Positions 57,978-64,000 of a DNA stretch of 64,000 nt are shown piece by piece (the stretch's first letter is position 1; each line of letters begins with the position of its first letter). Location: contig CATQHW010000001.1 of assembly GCA_958296075.1 (NCBI GenBank), forward strand, positions 806,001 through 870,000, written 5' to 3'. The notes beneath the pieces are model-generated. The model saw nothing but the letters and a program-made list of their open reading frames with translations, had not been told where the DNA came from and ran no database searches. A program made the translations under genes and the position numbers. This stretch comes from an uncultured Spirochaetia bacterium (GTDB lineage: Bacteria; Spirochaetota; Spirochaetia; SZUA-6; Bin103).

Positions 57978-59994
57978 CGACCCGCGTTACCACCAGGTGG
58001 CCGAAGCGATCGACCGCCAGCCGGTGTCCCGGAGGCACCACCGAGGTGGCGTCGAGCTGCTCTATGACGGCCGGGCCGCGCAGGGCGCACCCCGCTCCCA
58101 GGTCATCGCGGGCGTAGATCGGCACCTCCCGCTCCACGCCGTCGAACCGCGCCGGCCGCGTCTGCCGCGGCTCCGGCTCCCGCTCGGAGGCCGGCGTCGG
58201 CGGCAGCTCCAGCGGATGCAGGTCGTGCTCCACCGCCACCCAGGCGCTCGCGACCTCCACCGGATGGTCGTCGCGCCGGTAGCCGTAGCGCTGGTCGTGC
58301 AGCCGGTGGAACCGCTCGCCCAGCTCCGCCGGCGCCGGCAACTCGGCGCCGACCGGCACCGGCAACTCGTAGCGCTGCCCCAGGTAGCGCTGGCCGACCG
58401 CGCGGCTGACGGCCGGCTCAGCGCCGGCCGGCGCCCGGAGCTGCTCTCTTCCGGCCGCTTCCAGGTCGCGCAGCGCCGCGCGCAACTCTCCCCCCGCCGC
58501 GTCGAGTCGGCGCACCAGCGTCCTGGTGCGATCCTCGCGCAGGTTGGTCATCAGCAGTCCTACCGCCGAGTGCACGCCGGGGGCGACCGGGATCACCGTC
58601 TCCACGACGCCCAACTCGGCGGCCAGCGCCGCCCCGTGCATGGGACCGGCGCCGCCGAACGGGCAGAGCGCGAAGTCGCGCGGGTCGTGGCCGCGCTCGA
58701 TCGTCAGCTTGCGGATCGCAGCGGTCATGGTGGCGTCGATCACGCGCACGATCCCCTCGGCCGCCTCGGCGACGCCGATGCCGAGCGGCGCGGCGACGCG
58801 GTCGTGGATCGCCCGTTCGGCCGCCGCCCGGTCCAGGGTCATACCGCCGCCCAACAGCGTGCGGGTCCCCAGCCGGCCCAGCACCAGATCGGCGTCGGTG
58901 ACCGTCGGCTCGGCGCCGCCGGTCCCGTAGCAGGCCGGTCCGGGCACGGCGCCGGCCGAGCGCGGCCCGACGCGCAGGGCGTTGCCGGCGTCGAGCCAGG
59001 CGATGCTGCCGCCGCCGGCGCCCACGGTGTGCAGGTCGAGCATCGGCACGCCGATCGCCAGACCGCCCATCTCGGTGTCGCGCGCGAACGGGATGGCGCC
59101 GTCGCGGATGACGCCGACGTCGAAGCTGGTGCCGCCCATGTCGCACGTGATCAGGTCGGCGGCCCCGCGCGCCCGCGCCACCGCCGCTCCGGCGACCACC
59201 CCGCCGGCCGGCCCGGACAGCACCGTCTCCACGCAGCGCCGCGCGGCCGCCGCGGCGGTCATGACCCCGCCGTTCGACTTCATCACGTACAGCGGCGCCG
59301 TGAAGCCGGCGTCGCGCAGGCCGGCGCCGAGCCGGGTGACGTACCGCTCGATGCCTGGCTGCACGAAGGCGTTCATCACGCACGTGCTGAAGCGTTCGTA
59401 CTCACCGTGCTCGCCCATCAACGCGTGCGACAGGCTGACCGCCACGCCCGGCAACCGGCGCCTTACCTCCTTGCCTGTCTCCCGCTCGTGCCGGGGATTG
59501 GCGTAGCTGTGCAACAACCCGACGGCGACCGCCTGCGCGCCGGCGGCGCGGATCGCGTCGATCGCCGCGGCCAGGTCCGCACGGTCCAGGGGAGTCTGCA
59601 CCGTGCCGTCGAAGCGCATGCGCTCGCGCACCTCGAAGCGCAACTCACGCGGCACCAGCGGCTCGGTGCGGCGCGCGCGCAGGTCGTACAGGCGGGGGCG
59701 CGCCTGCCGCTGGATATGCAGCACGTCGCGGAATCCCGCGGTGGTGATCAGCGCGACCCGCGCCCCGGAGCGCTGCAGCACCTGATTGGTGGCGACCGTG
59801 GTGCCGTGGATCAGCATAGCCACCTCGGCCGGCCGCGCCGGGACGCGCTCGGCGGCCGCCCGCGCGCCGCCGACGATGCCGGCCGCCGGATCGTCCGGAG
59901 TGGAGGCGACTTTGTGGAACACGAGGCGGCCTCGTTCCGGGTCGTAGGCGACTACGTCCGTGAACGTGCCGCCGGAATCGATGCCGATGCGCAT
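57970..59994 (-). CDS. hyuA: Hydantoinase A/5-oxoprolinase-type subunit (HyuA)
   Basis: A 674-residue ASKHA-fold ATPase subunit. The N-terminus MRIGIDSGGTFTDVVAYD is the first phosphate loop; TCDMGGTSFDVGVIRDG is the second, near residue 285; PFGGAGPMHGAALAAELG is the adenosine region. Together with HyuB it should phosphorylate and open a cyclic amide or activate a related carbonyl substrate. It follows the variant sulfatase by 17 bp, in the same direction, and its stop overlaps the hyuB start, so a shared operon is likely. Confidence 0.92.
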   Translation of the reverse strand: MRIGIDSGGTFTDVVAYDPERGRLVFHKVASTPDDPAAGIVGGARAAAERVPARPAEVAMLIHGTTVATNQVLQRSGARVALITTAGFRDVLHIQRQARPRLYDLRARRTEPLVPRELRFEVRERMRFDGTVQTPLDRADLAAAIDAIRAAGAQAVAVGLLHSYANPRHERETGKEVRRRLPGVAVSLSHALMGEHGEYERFSTCVMNAFVQPGIERYVTRLGAGLRDAGFTAPLYVMKSNGGVMTAAAAARRCVETVLSGPAGGVVAGAAVARARGAADLITCDMGGTSFDVGVIRDGAIPFARDTEMGGLAIGVPMLDLHTVGAGGGSIAWLDAGNALRVGPRSAGAVPGPACYGTGGAEPTVTDADLVLGRLGTRTLLGGGMTLDRAAAERAIHDRVAAPLGIGVAEAAEGIVRVIDATMTAAIRKLTIERGHDPRDFALCPFGGAGPMHGAALAAELGVVETVIPVAPGVHSAVGLLMTNLREDRTRTLVRRLDAAGGELRAALRDLEAAGREQLRAPAGAEPAVSRAVGQRYLGQRYELPVPVGAELPAPAELGERFHRLHDQRYGYRRDDHPVEVASAWVAVEHDLHPLELPPTPASEREPEPRQTRPARFDGVEREVPIYARDDLGAGCALRGPAVIEQLDATSVVPPGHRLAVDRFGHLVVTRVDG

Positions 59995-60011
59995 CGGGCG
60001 ATCGCCGCCGG

Positions 60012-61475
60012 CTACCGCGCGTAGGCGGGCGGCTCGTGGGTATGCGCCTGCGCGGTCGCGTCGTCCAGCTCGCCGCCCCGCATGAAGTCGTCCTCGCGCC
60101 CCTGGCCGGCCAGCACCGCCTTGAGCCGCTCCTCCAACTCCCGCGCCCGCCGGTCATCGGCGTAGCGGTTGTGGCACTCGGCCGGATCTTCCTGCAGGTC
60201 GTAGTACTCCTTCACTCCCATCCGGTAGTGCCAGATGAACTTCTGGGTGTGGTCGACCAGGAAGTGGCAGTACTCGAGGTGCTCGCCGTGCAGCAGGCCG
60301 CGGTCGAGCCGCCCCACCTCGCCCCGGATCAACGGCATCAGCGACGCGCCATCGCAGCGTTCCGGGATCGGCAGACCGCACGCATCGAGGACGGTGGGCA
60401 TCAGATCGGCCAAGCCGACCGTGGTGTCGGGATAGCGGCAGCCGGCCGGCAGCGGCAGCTCCTTGGGAAAGCTGAGGACGAACGGCACGCGGATCGAGCC
60501 CTCGTATCCCACCGACTTCGCCCACCAGTGGTGGTCGCCCAGCATCTCGCCGTGGTCGGCGACGAACGCGAAGATCGTATTGCGCACCAGCAGGTAGCGC
60601 CACAGATGGTAGGCCAGACGGGTGATCTGCGCGTCGATCTGGTCGATCAGTCCGTAGTAGCCGGCGCGCGCGCGGCGCAGGTCGCGGGCCTTGAGCTGGA
60701 AGACCTCGCCCTCCGGGATCGGCCCGCGGGTGCCCGACACGAACGGACGGGGCGAGCGCACGTAGCCGGCGGCGTCGCCCACCACCGGCACCGGCAGGTC
60801 GGGATCGCGGTAGTAGTGGTCGAAGAACTGCGCCGGCGGGTCCCAGGGCGGGTGCGGCTTGCTGAAGGAGACGTACAGGAAGAACGGCTGGTCGCGGCCG
60901 TACGCGCGGACGTGGTCCTCCATCACCCGGATCGCCTCGGTGGCGGTCCAGGTCGTGACGTGCAACTCCGGCGGCAGCACGGCGGCGCGTGCGTGGTAGC
61001 TGTTGTTGGTCACGCCGGCGCCGAACAGGCCGAAGTCTCCCCACCCCTTCTGGTCGAGCATCGACAGGTAGTCGTCGCGGTAGCCGGGGCTGAGAAAGCG
61101 GCCCTCCTCATGGGTGCGGAGCAGATCGAAGCCGTAGCGGGCGTCCTGCGGGTAGACGTGACGCTTGCCGATGGCGTAGGTCCGGTAGCCGTTGCGCTGG
61201 AAGACCCGGCACAGGGTGTCCGGCTCCGGCCACGGCTCCAGGTCGTCGAAGCCGGTCATGCCGTGGGTGACCGGCCACTGGCCGCTGAACAGCGTGCGCC
61301 GCGCCCCCACGCAGGAGGGCAGCTCGGTCACCGCGCGCGGGAAGTAGTGGCCGGCGGCGGCCATGGCGTCGATGCCCGGCGTATGGATCACCGGATCGCC
61401 GGCTACGCCGAGCACGTCGCCGCGCCACTGATCCGCCGAGATCAGGACGAGGTTGGGGCGCGCCGGAGGACTCAT
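60012..61475 (-). CDS. Sulfatase-family protein with variant activation motif
   Basis: A 487-residue alkaline-phosphatase-superfamily protein: NLVLISADQWRGDVLG (first metal acids, D15), then C55-V-G57-A-R59 in place of CxPxR, FLYVSFSKPHPPWDP and FAFVADHGEMLGDHHWWAK with the second metal site. The Pro to Gly change in the formylglycine motif may alter or stop activation; the enzyme could also be a phosphodiesterase-like member. No signal peptide is present. The ATG overlaps the stop of the ABC exporter gene (ATGA). No maturase lies nearby. Confidence 0.85.
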   Translation of the reverse strand: MSPPARPNLVLISADQWRGDVLGVAGDPVIHTPGIDAMAAAGHYFPRAVTELPSCVGARRTLFSGQWPVTHGMTGFDDLEPWPEPDTLCRVFQRNGYRTYAIGKRHVYPQDARYGFDLLRTHEEGRFLSPGYRDDYLSMLDQKGWGDFGLFGAGVTNNSYHARAAVLPPELHVTTWTATEAIRVMEDHVRAYGRDQPFFLYVSFSKPHPPWDPPAQFFDHYYRDPDLPVPVVGDAAGYVRSPRPFVSGTRGPIPEGEVFQLKARDLRRARAGYYGLIDQIDAQITRLAYHLWRYLLVRNTIFAFVADHGEMLGDHHWWAKSVGYEGSIRVPFVLSFPKELPLPAGCRYPDTTVGLADLMPTVLDACGLPIPERCDGASLMPLIRGEVGRLDRGLLHGEHLEYCHFLVDHTQKFIWHYRMGVKEYYDLQEDPAECHNRYADDRRARELEERLKAVLAGQGREDDFMRGGELDDATAQAHTHEPPAYAR

Positions 61476-63328
61476 GCCGCCTGCGGCTCCGGTGGCCGAT
61501 CGGACGGCGGGTCGGTGTAACGGCTGGCCTGCAGCCGGAACAGCTCGGCGTAGCGGCCGTTCCGCTTCATGAGGCCGGCATGATCGCCGTCCTCCACGAT
61601 CTCCCCTTCATGGAGCACCAGGATACGGCCGGCGCTGCGGACTGTCGAGAAACGGTGCGAGTTGATGATCGTGGTGCGGCCGCGGCTGCTCGCCAGGATC
61701 CGGTCGAACAGCTCGTGCTCGGCGCGCGCGTCGAGCGCGGCGGTCGGCTCGTCCAGGATCAGCACCGGGCCGGCGCGAAAGAAGGCGCGCGCCAGCGCGA
61801 GCTTCTGCCACTGGCCGCCCGACAGGTCGATGCCATCGGCCAGCGTGCGGCCCAGCATCGTGTCGAGCCCGCTCGGCAGCCGCTCGACCACTTCCTGTGC
61901 GGCGGCACTGCGGACGGCATCCATGATCGCGCCGGTATCATCCAGTCGTTCCACGTCACCGAAGCCGACGCTTTCGCGGGCGGTGAAATGAAATTGCACG
62001 TGGTCCTGAAACGCCACCCCGAAGAGCCTGCGCAGTTGACCGATCTCGTAGTCGCGGTAGTCGACGCCGTCCAGTTCGATACGGCCGGACGTCGGGTCGT
62101 AAAGGCGCGTAAGCAGTTTGACCAGCGTCGTCTTGCCGGCCCCGTTCTCGCCTACGATCGCCACCCGCTCACCGGCGCGCAGCCTGAGGTTGAGATTCCG
62201 CAGCACCGGCCGTTCGGTCCCCGGATACTCGAACGAGACGCCGGTCAGTTCGATGCCCCGGGTCACGGTACGCGGCGCCGCTACCTGCCGCTCCACAGGG
62301 CGCAGCGAACCGGCGTAGTCGCCGGGGTCCAGGTCGATGAAATCGAAATAGCTCTGCGCGAACAGCCGGCTCTGGATCAGCATGCCCGCGCCTCGCGCGG
62401 CATCCTGGAGCTGAGCCCGCGCTCGTTCGGCGGACTGGAACACCAGCACGAGCGTGCCGAGAGCCAGCGCGCCGCTCACCGCATCGACGGCGGCCCAGGT
62501 CCACACCGCCACCGTGCCGGCCACGGACAGCAGTCCCAACAGGCTCACGCCGCGGACCTCGACGCCGGCGATGCGCCGTTCCTGCCGGTACATGTCGGCC
62601 TGCGCCTCACCGAACCGGTCGAGCAGCGAAGCTCGCAGGCCGAACAGGCGGGTCTCCTTGGCCGCCGCGCGTTCCGTGAGCAGCGACGCGATGTAGGCGC
62701 ACAGCCGACGGATCGGCGCCTGGGCGTTCCACATGACGTACATGCGACCGCTGATGCGGCCACGGAACAGAAGCTCGGGCGCCACGCTCGCGCTCAGGAT
62801 GAGCACGGCCCATGGGGTGAAGGTGGCCAGCAGCCCCAGCACCGACGCCAGCGTGATCCAGGTACGCACCGAATAGAGCAGCGCGACCGGCAGATCGCCG
62901 GCGCGCCGGAAGTCCCGATTGGCTATCGACAGCTTGTCGTAGAAGCGCTGATCGTCGAAGAGCGCCAAGTCGAGCGTCGACGCCTTGCGGAGAAGCTGGC
63001 CCTGGACGTGCAACTCCAGCTTCGCGACGAAGAGTCGGGCGAGCGACTCGCCGGCCGGTCCAATCATGCCGCCCAGCAACCAGAGCGCCGCCATGCCGGC
63101 CAACGGCAGCGCGAGCGCCTGCAGCGCCGCACCGCCCGACCCGGCGACGGCCACGCCGGAAACCAGATCGACGGTCGCGGCCAGCAGCAGTATCTGCAGA
63201 GGCACGACCGCCGCCGCCGCCACCGACAACAGCGCGCTGGCAAGGAACAGCGCCTTTCCGGCGCCCCAGCACAGGACGATCCCGCGCGCGACGAACCGCA
63301 GGAACGTCACCGCCTTCATCGCCTGCAA
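61472..63328 (-). CDS. ABC exporter, fused membrane and ATPase domains (MsbA-like)
   Basis: A 618-residue half-transporter. The membrane domain (about 1-330) has six helices, beginning GKALFLASALLSVAAAAVVPLQILLLA. The ATPase domain (about 350-600) has Walker A GENGAGKTT, signature LSGGQWQK, Walker B VLILDEPTAALDA and H-loop INSHRF. It would work as a homodimer exporting lipids, peptides or small molecules. Starts at 63328 or ATG 63319 are possible. It lies 16 bp after a dioxygenase gene and overlaps the sulfatase gene, so it belongs to the same operon. Confidence 0.88.
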   Translation of the reverse strand: MQAMKAVTFLRFVARGIVLCWGAGKALFLASALLSVAAAAVVPLQILLLAATVDLVSGVAVAGSGGAALQALALPLAGMAALWLLGGMIGPAGESLARLFVAKLELHVQGQLLRKASTLDLALFDDQRFYDKLSIANRDFRRAGDLPVALLYSVRTWITLASVLGLLATFTPWAVLILSASVAPELLFRGRISGRMYVMWNAQAPIRRLCAYIASLLTERAAAKETRLFGLRASLLDRFGEAQADMYRQERRIAGVEVRGVSLLGLLSVAGTVAVWTWAAVDAVSGALALGTLVLVFQSAERARAQLQDAARGAGMLIQSRLFAQSYFDFIDLDPGDYAGSLRPVERQVAAPRTVTRGIELTGVSFEYPGTERPVLRNLNLRLRAGERVAIVGENGAGKTTLVKLLTRLYDPTSGRIELDGVDYRDYEIGQLRRLFGVAFQDHVQFHFTARESVGFGDVERLDDTGAIMDAVRSAAAQEVVERLPSGLDTMLGRTLADGIDLSGGQWQKLALARAFFRAGPVLILDEPTAALDARAEHELFDRILASSRGRTTIINSHRFSTVRSAGRILVLHEGEIVEDGDHAGLMKRNGRYAELFRLQASRYTDPPSDRPPEPQAA

Positions 63329-63344
63329 TGGCGATCCGTCGAGA

Positions 63345-64000
63345 TCAGGATGATTCCGGGGGGTCCGGATGCCACGCGATCACCTCCTGGCCGAGGCGGA
63401 GATGATCGAACAGCGGCTTCACCGCATCCGGCAGCGCCGTGAACGCGGCGTCGTCGAGCGGCCGGAGCTCGATCGGCCGGTAGCCCAGCCCTTCGGCGCG
63501 CGTCTCGTAGTCCGCCAACCCTGGGATCATGCTGGTGAGATCGAGCCACCACGGCACGTACTGGACGTCGAGCCGGAGGCGAAGCTCCTCGCCGGCGCCG
63601 GGGGCGTGGCGGTGCCACAGACGGCTGTCGAACGCCAGCACGCTGCCGGCGGGGACGGCCGGCCGCATCTGCGAGGCGACCTCCATGTCGGGGGCGTAGC
63701 CCGGTGCGACCGCGGGGTTGTCGTGCGTGCGGTGGCTGCCGGAGACGATCAGGGTGGCGCCGGAGACGATCAGGGTGGCGCCGGGGGCGTCCGGGGCGCC
63801 GGTGAGCGGCCAGATGGTGGTCACCGCCATGGTCAGGTCGCCGTACGGGACAGCCACGCGGTAGCTGTCGCCGCCCGCGAACGGCCAGTCGGCGTGCCAG
63901 CCGGCGCCGGCCCGGTCCGCGCCTGCCCAATCCGGGCCTGCGCAATCCGGGCGTGTATGGCCGCGGCCGGACGCGCAGGCATCGGTGCGGGCGATGCGCG
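63345..64000 (-). CDS. Phytanoyl-CoA dioxygenase (PhyH) family protein, N-terminus beyond window
   Basis: The frame is open to the window end; 217 residues are visible. HxD is in GWHADWPFAGGDSYRVAVPYG, distal His in DSRLWHRHAPGAG, and R in LRLRLDVQYVPWW. PGSH of the family is here VSGSHRTHDNP, preceded by a doubled ATLIVSG caused by a 21-bp tandem duplication. A Gly/Ala-rich stretch (DWAGADRAGAG) stands just before the HxD motif. It is the first visible gene of the operon with the exporter, sulfatase and HyuAB. The start codon lies upstream of the window on this strand. Confidence 0.82.
   Translation of the reverse strand, partial: RIARTDACASGRGHTRPDCAGPDWAGADRAGAGWHADWPFAGGDSYRVAVPYGDLTMAVTTIWPLTGAPDAPGATLIVSGATLIVSGSHRTHDNPAVAPGYAPDMEVASQMRPAVPAGSVLAFDSRLWHRHAPGAGEELRLRLDVQYVPWWLDLTSMIPGLADYETRAEGLGYRPIELRPLDDAAFTALPDAVKPLFDHLRLGQEVIAWHPDPPESS
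63740..63781. repeat. 21-bp tandem duplication inside the dioxygenase gene
   Basis: Two identical 21-bp units, 63740-63760 and 63761-63781 (CGGAGACGATCAGGGTGGCG plus C), follow directly on each other. They add seven residues in frame just before the conserved GSH block. Confidence 0.9.

Overview
This is a GC-rich (roughly two-thirds G+C), densely coded chromosome segment from an uncultured Gram-negative heterotroph. Signal peptides, a putative outer-membrane barrel, periplasmic solute-binding proteins and a periplasmic nucleosidase support a diderm cell. The gene mix resembles marine or host-associated, polymer-degrading lineages: phytanoyl-CoA-type dioxygenases, sulfatases, a fucosidase end, Gfo/Idh/MocA and FAH enzymes, GHL10-like glycosidases and oligopeptide ABC transporters. 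Details such as the substrate-binding protein leader would fit a sponge-associated spirochaete, but this is a low-confidence guess. No rRNA, tRNA or CRISPR array was seen.

Layout. 1-4.5 kb: fucosidase 3' end, a NYN/cold-shock protein and two paralogous beta-propeller glycosidase-like proteins. 4.6-10.8 kb: membrane hydroxylase, PP2C phosphatase, then a tightly coupled operon of a dioxygenase-nitrilase fusion, an oxidoreductase and an AraD1/GguC enzyme. 11.4-16 kb: MoxR/DUF58 membrane operon with a secreted barrel-like protein. 16-21.6 kb: two coupled amidohydrolases, a sulfatase, GHL10-like paralogue 1 and a second dioxygenase.

21.7-38.4 kb: a rearranged type I restriction-modification locus, all hsd genes on the minus strand. 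In transcription order it holds hsdM, a 4.7 kb insertion (two decayed IS3 elements, a broken antitoxin gene and a mosaic solute-binding-protein gene), a HepT-like HEPN toxin, an hsdS fused to an MntA-like nucleotidyltransferase, a frameshifted DUF3644 gene, a DUF1828/DUF1829 gene, a coupled DUF4365/unknown/45-aa/AAA15 cassette, and hsdR. The genes from about 25 to 31 kb are visibly poorer in G+C than the flanks, as expected of acquired defence cargo. The toxin-antitoxin pair built into the specificity subunit is the best candidate for an undescribed system.

38.5-50.8 kb: exported MTA/SAH nucleosidase and an oligopeptide ABC transporter whose binding protein and permeases (minus strand) are separated from its two ATPases (plus strand) by GHL10-like paralogues 2 and 3 and a small-protein/retropepsin pair with a promoter-operator. 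50.8-55.6 kb: GHL10-like paralogue 4 coupled to a CehA/McbA metallohydrolase, and a secreted FG-GAP/UnbV protein. 55.6-64 kb: a coiled-coil membrane protein and a minus-strand operon of dioxygenase (cut by the window end), ABC exporter, variant sulfatase, HyuA and HyuB. Dioxygenases, sulfatases, amidohydrolases and putative glycosidases together suggest uptake and catabolism of sulfated or modified carbohydrates and amides, but no substrate can be assigned from sequence alone.
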